From Bacteroidales bacterium (lineage in GTDB: Bacteria > Bacteroidota > Bacteroidia > Bacteroidales > UBA932), in contig SUYN01000022.1 of assembly GCA_015060405.1 (NCBI GenBank), positions 1 to 33,944 on the forward strand: a DNA stretch of 33,944 nucleotides, given 5' to 3'. The translations under genes were made by a program, and so were the position numbers. Of the stretch, positions 1 to 13,528 are shown piece by piece. The notes below the pieces were generated by a model. That model saw only the letters and a list, made by a program, of their open reading frames with translations. It had not been told where the DNA came from and made no database searches. Position 1 is the first letter of the stretch. Each line of letters starts with the position of its first letter.

Positions 1-34
1 CGAGGGCCACAAGACGGCTGAAGAGTTTCTTCAT
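1..34 (-). CDS. N-terminus of a secreted/membrane protein (cut by window edge)
   Basis: Reading the minus strand from the ATG at 34-32 gives MKKLFSRLVAL before the window ends. Two lysines followed by a hydrophobic run is the start of a signal peptide or of a membrane segment. The call of a real gene rests mainly on the well-formed promoter 47 bases upstream (81-112) and the same orientation as the preceding Bat/lacZ operon. The product cannot be named from 11 residues. Confidence 0.6.
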   Translation of the reverse strand, partial: MKKLFSRLVAL

Positions 35-80
35 AATATGGTTGGAATGCTTGATTATCAACTTAGTTGGAATAAATTGA

Positions 81-112
81 CGAATTTACTACAAATGCGC
101 TGTATTTCAAAA
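81..112 (-). promoter_or_regulatory. Bacteroidetes-type promoter for the gene at the left edge
   Basis: On the minus strand TTTTG (112-108) is followed by exactly 19 bases and TAAATTCG (88-81). This matches the Bacteroidetes primary sigma pattern TTTG, N19, TAnnTTTG with one change (TTCG for TTTG). It predicts a transcription start near 75 and a leader of about 40 bases before the ATG at 34. Confidence 0.6.
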
Positions 113-184
113 TGCAAGAAGACAAATCTTTATCAACCGGATGTCAGAAAAGGCCCCTTTTGCAAAAGCATGAAGGCCAGCGAA

Positions 185-366
185 GACAATAAGCCCGAGG
201 CAGCGGTGGAAGCCTGGATGGCATGGCCACCCTCGGCCATGTCAGAGGGAGGGACCCGACGGAGACAAGTGGTCGAAGACCACGCAGGATACGTTGGGAG
301 GGATGAAGTCGGAACTTGTTCCGACGGAACCAATCCAGGCTTCCGCCGCTGCCTCGGGCGACAATA
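185..366. mobile_element. Candidate MITE-like element / structured RNA repeat with 27-bp inverted ends
   Basis: Positions 193-219 and 333-359 are inverted repeats of 27 bases with a single difference (T207 opposite G345, which is a G-U wobble in plus-strand RNA). Both ends are flanked by the same 7 bases, GACAATA, at 185-191 and 360-366, as expected for a target-site duplication. Inside are three further hairpins: 222-228 with 235-241 (loop of 6), 269-274 with 278-283 (GAA loop), and 308-315 with 318-325 (perfect 8 bp). CCGACGGA also occurs twice (256-263, 321-328). There is no convincing gene inside. It lies in the intergenic space between the end of the lacZ gene and the promoter of the next minus-strand gene. 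It could be a non-autonomous mobile element, a dispersed structured RNA, or both; copy number is unknown from this window. Confidence 0.6.
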
Positions 367-375
367 GCCCCATCA

Positions 376-393
376 CGGATTAGAAGTAATCCG
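376..393 (-). terminator. Hairpin after lacZ, possible operon terminator
   Basis: CGGATTA (376-382) and TAATCCG (387-393) form a perfect 7-bp stem with a 4-base loop, 11 bases beyond the lacZ stop codon at 404-406. No T-run follows on the minus strand, so termination is inferred from position only. Confidence 0.4.
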
Positions 394-403
394 GAGAAAC
401 AGA

Positions 404-6212
<5,809 letters not shown>

Positions 6213-6228
6213 ATATCGTTACTGTCTT

Positions 6229-6954
6229 TTACCAATTCTTTTCCTTCTGCCTTGACTTCAGGGCTTCAGCCTTCTCCTTCTGGACCTTGTCCTGGGTCTC
6301 CTTCTCCTTCGCCTGGATGGCCTGGAGCATCTGCTGGGCAGCCTGCGGGGTTATCTTCGGCTGCTCGTTCTGCTGAGGCTCCTGCTGAGGTTCCTCCTCC
6401 TTCTTCTCCTGATTCTGGTCCGGCTTCTGTTCCTGCTCCTTGTCCTGATCGTTCTGATCCTGGTCATCCTGATCGTTTTGCTGGTTCTGGTCGTTGTTCT
6501 GCTGCTGGTTCTGCTGGTCCTCGAGCTTCTTCTTAGCATATATGAAGTTCTCCTTCGCAGCAAGGTCGTCAGGCCTTCTTATCAGCGACTGCATGAAGGC
6601 ATCCACTGCCGTCTTGTAATCCTGTCTTGCCAGGGCGACATCTCCCATGTTGTAGAAATAGTCGGCTGCAGCCGGCGTCATCGGAGCTATGTCCTTCAGC
6701 CTTTCCAGGGCCTTGTGAGCCTCTTCATAGCTGCCCTCACGGTACAGAGCCGACGCAAGATTGTAGTTTCCCGCAAGAGAAAGCGAATCCTTCACCAGAG
6801 CCTTCCTGTAGTCGATCTCCGCCTCCCTCCAGTTGCCGTCCTTGTAGTCCCTGTTGCCGCTGCGGACCTCACGTCTGTCCACCTGGGCACAGAGGTCGCC
6901 CGCCGTGAGCAAGGTCACAAGCATGAAACCAAATATATATATGAACTTTTTCAT
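6229..6954 (-). CDS. batC: BatC, TPR protein
   Basis: A 241-residue periplasmic or membrane-associated TPR protein of the Bat operon. A signal peptide (about 1-24, ending LCAQ) is followed by TPR-like helices (about 30-135; for example EAEIDYRKALVKDSLSLAGN, and ALARQDYKTAVDAFMQSL). Residues about 145-200 are a low-complexity run made almost only of Q, N, D, E and K. The tail has the conserved BatC ending (AAQQMLQAIQAKEKETQDKV, then EKNW at the terminus). TPRs suggest a scaffold for the VWA partners BatA and BatB. It starts 11 bases after the batB stop. Confidence 0.88.
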   Translation of the reverse strand: MKKFIYIFGFMLVTLLTAGDLCAQVDRREVRSGNRDYKDGNWREAEIDYRKALVKDSLSLAGNYNLASALYREGSYEEAHKALERLKDIAPMTPAAADYFYNMGDVALARQDYKTAVDAFMQSLIRRPDDLAAKENFIYAKKKLEDQQNQQQNNDQNQQNDQDDQDQNDQDKEQEQKPDQNQEKKEEEPQQEPQQNEQPKITPQAAQQMLQAIQAKEKETQDKVQKEKAEALKSRQKEKNW

Positions 6955-6965
6955 ATCCTTCTATC

Positions 6966-7970
6966 CTATCTTCTGAACAAATGTCTCTTTGACTTCCTGT
7001 CCCCTATCAGCATCTCCAGCACGAAGAAGAAGAGGGCTATGCCGAGGAAATACATGAATTGTTCGTCATACTCCTCAAACACTATCGAATTGTATTTCTC
7101 ATCCTCCATCTTCCTTATGTCGTCAATGATGGGATTGAGGCCGAATTCGTTGTTACCGGCCCTTACATATGCTCCGTTGCCGACAGCAGCCACTTCTTTG
7201 AGCACATCCTCATCCAGTCTGGTGACCACGATGTTGCCATCCTTGTCCTTAAGGAGCTCTCCGTCCATTGGGATGGGCTTTCCTTCCGGAGAACCGACTC
7301 CGATTGTGAACACCCTCGCTCCGGCCTCCGCCGCTATACGGGCAGCCTCCACAGGGTCATCCTCATGATTCTCTCCATCTGTTATGACTATCACGGCGCG
7401 GCTCTTCTCGCTCTGCGGGCTGAAGCTTCGCATCGCAGTGCTTATCGCCTCGCCTATCGCAGTTCCCTGCACGGGAACCGACTCCGTGGATATGGAGTTG
7501 AGGAACATCTTGGCAGACACGTAATCCGTGGTGATCGGAAGCTGCACAAAGGCATTTCCGGCAAACACTATCAGTCCTATACGGTCCTCACGGAGCTTGT
7601 CCACAAGACGGGAAATCGCCAGTTTGGCACGCTCCAGCCTGTTTGGAGAATAATCCTCCGCAAGCATCGAGTTCGACACGTCCAGAACTATCATTATCTC
7701 CGCTCCCCTTGTCTCGTGTTCCTTCAGCTTGGCTCCGATCTGAGGCCTTGAAAGTCCTATGACAAAGAAGAGGAATCCTATCGAGAAGAGGGTCAGACGC
7801 ACCCACACCCTGCCTTTTGCATATGAAGGCATCAGTCCGGCCACGAGTTCCTCGTCTCCGAACCTGCGTATCCTGCGGCGTCTGAGCTTCAGCATCACCG
7901 TCTGGATGATGAAGAAGAACGGTATCAGAAGAAGCAGGAAAAGATATTGAGCCTGTGCAAAATGTATCAT
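6966..7970 (-). CDS. batB: BatB, membrane VWA-domain protein
   Basis: A 334-residue inner-membrane protein of the Bat system. Membrane segments at about 8-27 and 57-73 are followed by a von Willebrand A domain (about 90-290) and a C-terminal membrane segment (about 305-323). The metal-ion-dependent adhesion site is intact: D97, S99 and S101 in DVSNS, then the TTD and ITDGENHED motifs. The start codon overlaps the batA stop by 4 bases, so the two are probably translationally coupled. BatA and BatB are paralogues; binding partners of the MIDAS site are not known from the sequence. Confidence 0.92.
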   Translation of the reverse strand: MIHFAQAQYLFLLLLIPFFFIIQTVMLKLRRRRIRRFGDEELVAGLMPSYAKGRVWVRLTLFSIGFLFFVIGLSRPQIGAKLKEHETRGAEIMIVLDVSNSMLAEDYSPNRLERAKLAISRLVDKLREDRIGLIVFAGNAFVQLPITTDYVSAKMFLNSISTESVPVQGTAIGEAISTAMRSFSPQSEKSRAVIVITDGENHEDDPVEAARIAAEAGARVFTIGVGSPEGKPIPMDGELLKDKDGNIVVTRLDEDVLKEVAAVGNGAYVRAGNNEFGLNPIIDDIRKMEDEKYNSIVFEEYDEQFMYFLGIALFFFVLEMLIGDRKSKRHLFRR

Positions 7971-8956
7971 GGTAACCTCCTGATTACAAACCAGTTCAAC
8001 ATAAGTTCAAGAAGGATGGCAAGCAGGGCCAGAAGTGCATACATGCCGAAGAGCTCCTTGTATATAGGGAAGCTGTCCACTGTAGTACGCGCTTTCTCCA
8101 TCTTGTTGATCTCGCTGTAGATCTCCGCAAGCTTGGTGTTGTCGGTAGCCCTGAAATAGCGTCCTCCTGTGGATTCGGCTATGTCTGCAAGCAGGGCCTC
8201 ATCGATCTCCACCTTCACATTCTGGATCTCCACACCCCAAGGGGTCATCACCGGATATGGAGCGGTGTCCTCATCTGTTCCCACTCCGATGGTATATACT
8301 CGTATTCCGTAGGTCCTGGCTATCTCTGCCGCCATCTGCGGAGAGATCTCTCCCCTGTTGTTCACACCGTCAGTCAGAAGTATCACCACACGGCTCTTGG
8401 CGTCGGAATCCTTCATCCTTGCCACAGCCGTGGCAAGACCGTTTCCGATCGCAGTTCCGTCCTCGATGAGGTCGGTCTGCACCTCCTTCATGAGGTTGAT
8501 GAGGGTGGCGCGGTCGGTAGTGAGAGGACACTGGGTGAAGCTCTCGCCTGCAAAGACCACGATTCCCATACGGTCGGTCGGACGCTGGGAGATGAATTCA
8601 ATGGCTATATCCTTCGATGCATTCAGACGGTCCGGAACAAGGTCACGGGCAAGCATGGATGTGGATACGTCCATTGCAAGGACTATGTCAATTCCCTCGG
8701 TGTCAATCCTTTCCATCTCTTCCGAAGACCTCGGACGTGCAATTGCCACGACAATCATCGACAAGGCGGACACCCTCAGCACAAACGGGATATGTCTGAC
8801 TACTGACATGGCCGACCTGCCTTTGAGTGTCCATGGGACTATTGTCGACACTCTCAGATGCGGACGCTTGCCCGAGAGCTCGACATATATGTAATGCAAC
8901 ACCAGCAGCACCGGTATCGCAAGAAGCCACAATAATTTCGGATATTCAAAAAACAT
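7967..8956 (-). CDS. batA: BatA, membrane VWA-domain protein
   Basis: A 329-residue paralogue of BatB with the same plan: membrane segments at about 8-25 and 55-73, a VWA domain with the MIDAS motif D96-V-S98-T-S100, a LLTDGVNNRGE motif, and a C-terminal membrane segment (about 305-322). Its ATG overlaps the stop of the upstream gene by one base (TAATG at 8958-8954), and its own end overlaps batB by 4 bases. In Bacteroides fragilis the Bat proteins have been linked to oxygen tolerance; how they act is unsettled. Confidence 0.92.
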   Translation of the reverse strand: MFFEYPKLLWLLAIPVLLVLHYIYVELSGKRPHLRVSTIVPWTLKGRSAMSVVRHIPFVLRVSALSMIVVAIARPRSSEEMERIDTEGIDIVLAMDVSTSMLARDLVPDRLNASKDIAIEFISQRPTDRMGIVVFAGESFTQCPLTTDRATLINLMKEVQTDLIEDGTAIGNGLATAVARMKDSDAKSRVVILLTDGVNNRGEISPQMAAEIARTYGIRVYTIGVGTDEDTAPYPVMTPWGVEIQNVKVEIDEALLADIAESTGGRYFRATDNTKLAEIYSEINKMEKARTTVDSFPIYKELFGMYALLALLAILLELMLNWFVIRRLP

Positions 8957-9951
8957 TATTCAGCCCCTCCTTCTTCTTTATCAGCGACAGTCTCTATCTC
9001 CGCCTGGTAGGTCTCGGTCACGAACCTGACTGCCAGCGGCAAGGTCGCGGCATTCTCTTCTTCAGATGCCACATATTTGGCGAATTTGACGAAGTCCGCC
9101 CTGTCAAAGAGTTCCTTCGCATCCTTCTGAAGCTGCTCCGGCACATCCGTACCTTTCATCTGGTCGAAGATCTCAGCTGTGGTCATCTCCATCGCACATA
9201 TCCCATATCTCCCGGCCATATATTCCCTAAGGGCGTCAGTCACTCCGGAGTAGAACACCTTCTGCTTCTCCGGAACCCACATCTGGTTTCCACGGTACTT
9301 GTCAAGTTCCCTGAGCGCTACGATATGGGCAGGATCCTTCTTCGTATATTCAGGGTTGTCCTTCCTCCTGTGCATCATCAGCAGGCAGACGGTGAGGATC
9401 ACCAGCACCGCCACAAGCCAGAAGAGTCCCAGCCATGGAAGCACTTCCTGAACTGTCACCGGATAGCGGATCTGGCCCTTGATGTCATGAGGCTGGAAAG
9501 TGGCCGTGTCCACCGGCATGGTCCTCACATCCAGACGCACAGGATCGAAGACCAGTGTATCGAGGACTCCGTCAGAACTCATCCTCTGTACAGCTATCTG
9601 CGGCAGGTCGTAAAGGCCTTCCTCAAAAGATGTGATCACCACGCTTCCCGCCACATCCAGCAGAGCCGGCTGTCCGTCCCTGGACCTGCTCACCTTCAGC
9701 GTGTCCATCACCCACGGGGTCAGGAACACAAGCCTGTGGTCCTGCTCCTGCGGAATTTCCGGCAGCATCAGCTGCGTGCCTTCCGCAACGCCATCCAGCC
9801 TGAAGCCGTACAGCAGCTGGTCGGCCACAAGGACAGAGTCCCTCTCCTGCATCTGCTTCAGGAACGCCCCCTTTACAGGAATGACGGTCCCTTGAGCGGA
9901 GAGAGCCACGGAAGAAACTATCAACAATATATATATCAATGCCTTACGCAT
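8956..9951 (-). CDS. Bat-operon membrane protein of unknown function (DUF4381-like position)
   Basis: A 331-residue protein with a signal peptide (1-19, ending SSVALSAQ), a beta-rich extracytoplasmic region (about 20-165), one membrane segment (about 171-193, followed by HRRK), and a cytoplasmic helical tail (about 195-331) ending in an acidic cluster. One signal peptide plus one membrane span between DUF58 and batA is the place where DUF4381-type proteins occur in related operons, but I cannot confirm the family. The gene starts 3 bases after the DUF58 stop and its stop overlaps the batA start. A structural or assembly role in the Bat complex is inferred from position only. Confidence 0.75.
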   Translation of the reverse strand: MRKALIYILLIVSSVALSAQGTVIPVKGAFLKQMQERDSVLVADQLLYGFRLDGVAEGTQLMLPEIPQEQDHRLVFLTPWVMDTLKVSRSRDGQPALLDVAGSVVITSFEEGLYDLPQIAVQRMSSDGVLDTLVFDPVRLDVRTMPVDTATFQPHDIKGQIRYPVTVQEVLPWLGLFWLVAVLVILTVCLLMMHRRKDNPEYTKKDPAHIVALRELDKYRGNQMWVPEKQKVFYSGVTDALREYMAGRYGICAMEMTTAEIFDQMKGTDVPEQLQKDAKELFDRADFVKFAKYVASEEENAATLPLAVRFVTETYQAEIETVADKEEGGAE

Positions 9952-9954
9952 ATT

Positions 9955-10845
9955 CTATCTGTTTTTGAACAATGTCATCAGCCCCTTGACATAATCCTCA
10001 TCCACGGCTATGCTGACCTTGTCCACATTGTATTTCATAAAGAGTCTTGAAGACGTCTGACCGACATTGCGGAACCACTCCTCATAGGCGAGCCTCATCT
10101 TCCTGTCCGAAGTGTTCACCCATGCAGACCGGCCCGTCTCGGAGTCCTTGATGTTGATCATGCCCACATCAGGGATGCTTCTTTCGCGAGGGTCGTACAC
10201 CTCGATGACCGACAGGTCGTGACGGTTGACCGCAACCTTCAGAGCCTCTTCATACCGCGGAGTACCGTCGCTGTTCACATCGATCATGTCAGAAAGAAGG
10301 AAGGCAGTACACTTCTTCTTGATTGCGTTGGTGAGATAGCGCAGCGCCTCGGAAATGTCGGTCCCGTCCGTCGTAGGCTGGAACTCGATTATTTCCCTGA
10401 TGATATGGAGCAGGTGGCTGCGGCCCTTCTTCGGAGGGATGAATTTCTCGACCTTGTCGCTGAAGAAAAGCGCTCCGACCTTGTCGTTGTTGATGATTGC
10501 GGAAAAGGACAGGACGGCCGCGATCTCTGCAAGGATGTCCCTCCTGTTGGCGCCTGCCGTACCGAAAAGACGTGAGCGGCTGACATCCACAAGAAGAACC
10601 ACGGTCATCTCCCTTTCCTCCTCGAACACCTTCACATACGGCGAACGCAGACGCGCGGTGACATTCCAGTCCATATTACGCACGTCGTCACCGTACTGGT
10701 ACTCACGCACTTCGCTGAAAGCCATTCCGCGTCCCTTGAATGCGGAATGGTACTCTCCTGCAAAGATCTGGTGCGAGAGCGCACGGGTCTTTATCTCTAT
10801 CTTCCTGACCTTCTTCAGAAGATCGTTTGCACTCATTCCGTCCAT
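9955..10845 (-). CDS. DUF58 family protein of the MoxR/Bat operon
   Basis: A 296-residue soluble protein of the DUF58 family. The family signature GRGMAFSEVREYQYGDDVRN then MDWNVTARL lies at residues 39-66, followed by a VWA-like fold with a DVSRS motif (D87, S89, S91). No membrane segment or signal peptide is seen, so it should be cytoplasmic. DUF58 proteins are routinely encoded next to MoxR ATPases and are thought to work with them. The first ATG (10845) leaves one base after the moxR stop; M4 (10836) is an alternative start. Confidence 0.88.
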   Translation of the reverse strand: MDGMSANDLLKKVRKIEIKTRALSHQIFAGEYHSAFKGRGMAFSEVREYQYGDDVRNMDWNVTARLRSPYVKVFEEEREMTVVLLVDVSRSRLFGTAGANRRDILAEIAAVLSFSAIINNDKVGALFFSDKVEKFIPPKKGRSHLLHIIREIIEFQPTTDGTDISEALRYLTNAIKKKCTAFLLSDMIDVNSDGTPRYEEALKVAVNRHDLSVIEVYDPRERSIPDVGMINIKDSETGRSAWVNTSDRKMRLAYEEWFRNVGQTSSRLFMKYNVDKVSIAVDEDYVKGLMTLFKNR

Positions 10846-10846
10846 C

Positions 10847-11839
10847 CTATGGAACCTCTACTGCATTGATTATTTCAGAAATGATCTGGTCTGTCGTCAT
10901 GTTCTCGGCCTCTGCCTCGTAGGTAAGGCCGATACGGTGGCGGAGAACCTCGTAGCACACGGCGCGGACATCCTCAGGGATGACATAGCCTCTTCTCTTG
11001 ATGAAGGCATAGGCCTTTGCGGCCATCGCGAGCGAGATGCTGGCACGAGGCGACGCACCATATGAAATCATGTTAGCAAGCTTGCCCAGGCCATAATCCT
11101 GAGGTGTACGTGTAGCATATACGATGTCGACGATGTATCTCTCGATCTTCTCGTCCATGTACACATCCTTCACGACCTCACGCGCCCTGACGATGTCTTC
11201 CGGCTTGAGGACAGGCTGTGCCTTAGGGAAGTTTCCGCTGTTGTTCATGCGGATGATCTGGCGCTCCTCCTCCTTCTTTGGATAGGTGACTACAACCTTG
11301 AGCATGAATCGGTCGAGCTGCGCTTCAGGAAGCGGATATGTTCCTTCCTGCTCGATCGGGTTCTGTGTCGCCATCACCAGGAAAGGCTCCGGAAGCGGGA
11401 AGGTCTCGTCTCCGATGGTCACCTGACGCTCCTGCATGGCCTCGAGCAATGCCGACTGCACCTTTGCAGGGGAACGGTTGATCTCATCCGCGAGCACGAA
11501 ATTAGCGAAGACCGGACCTTTCTTGATCTGGAACTGCTCGCTCTTCTGCGAGTAGATCAGAGTACCGATAAGGTCGGCAGGAAGAAGGTCCGGAGTAAAC
11601 TGGATGCGGCTGAACTTTGAATCCACCGCCTGTGACAGTGTGTTGATGGCCAAGGTCTTGGCAAGGCCGGGCACACCTTCAAGCAATATGTGGCCGTTGG
11701 CGAGGAGACCGATGAGAAGGTTCTCCACAAGATGTTTCTGGCCCACGATGACCTTGTTCATCTCCATTGTAAGGATGTCCACAAAAGAGCTTTCCTTCTG
11801 GATGCGGTCGTTCAATTCTTTGATGTTTATGCTCTCCAT
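10847..11839 (-). CDS. MoxR-family AAA+ ATPase
   Basis: A 330-residue AAA+ ATPase. Walker A is GVPGLAKT (55-62), Walker B ends in D118-E119 (VLADEINRSPAKVQ), and a sensor-like MATQNPIEQEGTYPLPEAQL stretch follows. The C-terminal lid domain has the conserved GASPRASI. MoxR proteins act as chaperone-like ATPases that load metal or assemble partners containing VWA domains, which fits the three MIDAS-bearing proteins downstream. It is the first gene of the operon and diverges from truA across 58 bases. Confidence 0.93.
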   Translation of the reverse strand: MESINIKELNDRIQKESSFVDILTMEMNKVIVGQKHLVENLLIGLLANGHILLEGVPGLAKTLAINTLSQAVDSKFSRIQFTPDLLPADLIGTLIYSQKSEQFQIKKGPVFANFVLADEINRSPAKVQSALLEAMQERQVTIGDETFPLPEPFLVMATQNPIEQEGTYPLPEAQLDRFMLKVVVTYPKKEEERQIIRMNNSGNFPKAQPVLKPEDIVRAREVVKDVYMDEKIERYIVDIVYATRTPQDYGLGKLANMISYGASPRASISLAMAAKAYAFIKRRGYVIPEDVRAVCYEVLRHRIGLTYEAEAENMTTDQIISEIINAVEVP

Positions 11840-11853
11840 AAATATGTTTTTAA

Positions 11854-11861
11854 TATTTTTG
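11854..11861 (+). promoter_or_regulatory. Probable -7 box for truA
   Basis: TATTTTTG fits TAnnTTTG and lies 36 bases before the truA ATG. No good TTTG box is seen at the expected distance upstream, so support is modest. Confidence 0.35.
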
Positions 11862-11873
11862 CAAAAGAAATTA

Positions 11874-11881
11874 CAAATTTA
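11874..11881 (-). promoter_or_regulatory. Probable -7 box for the moxR/Bat operon
   Basis: On the minus strand TAAATTTG fits TAnnTTTG and lies 34 bases before the moxR ATG. The upstream -33 box is not clear. It is interleaved with the truA promoter in the 58-base divergent gap. Confidence 0.4.
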
Positions 11882-11897
11882 CTCATTTTTTCACAAT

Positions 11898-12671
11898 ATG
11901 CGACATATTATCAGGTTATCATACGACGGAAGCGCATTCTGCGGCTGGCAGATCCAGAACAACGCCAGAACCGTCCAGGGCGAACTGGAGAATGCACTCG
12001 GCACCTTGCTCGGAACACCCGTCCAGGTGGTCGGGGCAGGACGCACGGACAGCGAAGTAAATGCGGTAAATTACATCGCACACTTCGACATGCCTGACAG
12101 TGTCAGCATCAATGCGGAGCAACTCTGCTACAAATTAAATGCCATCCTGCCCCGTGAAATGGCCGTTGCAGAAGTTTCTGCTGCAAGTGAGGACTTTCAC
12201 GCAAGATTCGACGCCAGGATGAGGGAATATCATTACTTCATCCATTTCAGAAAGGATCCTTTCTGCGAAAAATATTCGTACAGGATGAGATATCCCCTGG
12301 ACATGGACAAGATGAACGAGGCCGCCGCCCACCTTCTGGGAGAGCACGACTTCAGCTGTTTCGAGAAGGTCGGAGGCAACAACGCGACCTCCATCTGCAC
12401 CATCACGGAGGCAGGATGGAGCACATACACACCCACCCATGCCGGTCTTCTGGGCGCCCCTTGCAAGGAAGGTGAATACATCGTGTTCAAGGTCCGCGCA
12501 AACAGGTTCCTCCGCAACATGGTAAGGGCGATCGTGGGCTCCCTGATCGAGGTCGGACGCGGAAAGAAGGACCCGGCCTGGATAGCGGAGCTCATAGAGA
12601 AGGGCTCACGTTCCGACGCAGGCAGCTCGGTGCCCGGAAAGGCCCTGTTCTTCACCGGGGCGGAATACTGA
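11898..12671 (+). CDS. truA: tRNA pseudouridine38-40 synthase TruA
   Basis: A 257-residue TruA, which makes pseudouridine at positions 38-40 of the tRNA anticodon stem-loop. The start chosen is the ATG at 11898 (MRHIIRLSYDGSAFCGWQ), the conserved N-terminus of the family; the frame is open further upstream but that would run into the moxR gene on the other strand. The catalytic aspartate is D51 in GAGRTDSEVNAV. Later motifs include DFHARFDAR and FLRNMVRAIVGSL. Length is normal. Confidence 0.95.
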   Translation: MRHIIRLSYDGSAFCGWQIQNNARTVQGELENALGTLLGTPVQVVGAGRTDSEVNAVNYIAHFDMPDSVSINAEQLCYKLNAILPREMAVAEVSAASEDFHARFDARMREYHYFIHFRKDPFCEKYSYRMRYPLDMDKMNEAAAHLLGEHDFSCFEKVGGNNATSICTITEAGWSTYTPTHAGLLGAPCKEGEYIVFKVRANRFLRNMVRAIVGSLIEVGRGKKDPAWIAELIEKGSRSDAGSSVPGKALFFTGAEY

Positions 12672-12713
12672 TCCGGACCGTTCCGAAACCACGAAGACAG
12701 GGATCGTAAATCC

Positions 12714-12733
12714 TAATAAAATAAATTTTATTA
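12714..12733. terminator. AT-rich palindrome after truA
   Basis: TAATAAAAT (12714-12722), two bases, then ATTTTATTA (12725-12733) form a perfect 9-bp dyad, 43 bases after the truA stop and just upstream of the exbB -7 box. It may be a weak terminator or an operator for the tonB operon. Its weak pairing makes the terminator reading uncertain. Confidence 0.35.
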
Positions 12734-12749
12734 TTACCGAAATAATGAC

Positions 12750-12757
12750 TACTTTTG
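12750..12757 (+). promoter_or_regulatory. -7 box of the exbB-exbD-tonB operon
   Basis: TACTTTTG matches TAnnTTTG. A TTTT stretch 20 bases upstream (12726-12729) is the likely -33 box. The predicted leader is about 55 bases and contains two hairpins: ATGCG/CGCAT (12765-12769 with 12775-12779) and TTTTGA/TCAAAA (12791-12796 with 12800-12805). Confidence 0.5.
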
Positions 12758-12818
12758 CACGATTATGCGCTCGTCGCATGGTCGTGTTTGTTTTGATAAT
12801 CAAAAAGACTTTATAATT

Positions 12819-13514
12819 ATGCTTTTCAATCTTTTACAGGCAGCCGTAGACACAACGGCACTCGCACCTGCCGCAATGGCGGCGGAAGAGAAACTGTCAC
12901 TTATCGACCTTGCAAGCAAGGGAGGCTGGCTCATGATAGTCCTCCTCATCCTTTCGGTCATCGCTATCTACATCTTCGGAAACAAGTGGTGGATGATCAG
13001 ACAGGCAGGAAAGATCGACAAGAACTTCATCAAGGACATACGCGACCTCATCCACGACGGCAGGATCCAGTCGGCGATCGCGCTCTGCCAGAAGTACGAC
13101 TCCCCTATCGCAAGACTCGTGGAGAAGGGCATCGAGAGGATAGGAAGACCGCTCAATGACATCCAGGCTGCTGTAGAGAACACAGGCAACGTGGAAGTGG
13201 CGAGACTCGAGAAGAACCTGCCTATACTCGCGACCATCTCGGGAGGTGCGCCTATGATCGGATTCCTCGGCACCGTGACAGGTATGATCCAGGCCTTCTT
13301 CAGGATGTCCACTGCAGGAAACAACATCGACATCACCCTTCTTTCGGGAGGTATCTACGAGGCGATGGTGACGACCGTGGGAGGTCTCTTCGTCGGCATC
13401 ATCGCATACTTCGGCTACAACTTCCTCACCTCCCAGATCTCGAACCTCGTGTTCAAGATGGAGAGGACCACAATCGAATTCATTGACATGCTCCAGGAGC
13501 CTGCCGACAACTAA
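12819..13514 (+). CDS. exbB: ExbB/TolQ/MotA-family proton channel protein
   Basis: A 231-residue inner-membrane protein of the ExbB/TolQ family. Membrane segments lie at about 36-54, 140-163 and 180-203. The conserved stretch with the proton path is seen at IGFLGTVTGMIQAFF and GGIYEAMVTTVGGLFVGI. The start is taken at ATG 12819, giving MLFNLLQAAVDT; an in-frame start 54 bases earlier would lie inside the leader hairpins and adds no signal. With ExbD it uses the proton motive force to energise TonB. exbD follows 14 bases later. Confidence 0.92.
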   Translation: MLFNLLQAAVDTTALAPAAMAAEEKLSLIDLASKGGWLMIVLLILSVIAIYIFGNKWWMIRQAGKIDKNFIKDIRDLIHDGRIQSAIALCQKYDSPIARLVEKGIERIGRPLNDIQAAVENTGNVEVARLEKNLPILATISGGAPMIGFLGTVTGMIQAFFRMSTAGNNIDITLLSGGIYEAMVTTVGGLFVGIIAYFGYNFLTSQISNLVFKMERTTIEFIDMLQEPADN

Positions 13515-13528
13515 CCAAGACACTGAAA

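Larger units (their letters stand above)
113..403. other. Gene-poor intergenic stretch around the inverted-repeat element
   Basis: Apart from the inverted-repeat element (185-366) and the hairpin at 376-393, this stretch holds a perfect 12-base palindrome CTTTTGCAAAAG at 157-168, which could be a protein-binding site, and nothing else I can support. Short open frames cross the element on both strands, but they run through the hairpin arms and show no domain or signal peptide. Confidence 0.5.

Noticed and set aside
38..367. 109-codon frame on the plus strand (and 66 codons on the minus, 133-333) across the inverted-repeat element
   Set aside because: Both run straight through the hairpin arms and flanks, with no domain, signal peptide or promoter; a product would be an artefact of the element.
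8827..10050. 407-codon antisense frame over the Bat genes
   Set aside because: Shadow of the batA and upstream membrane protein genes; His/Arg-rich composition typical of antisense reading.
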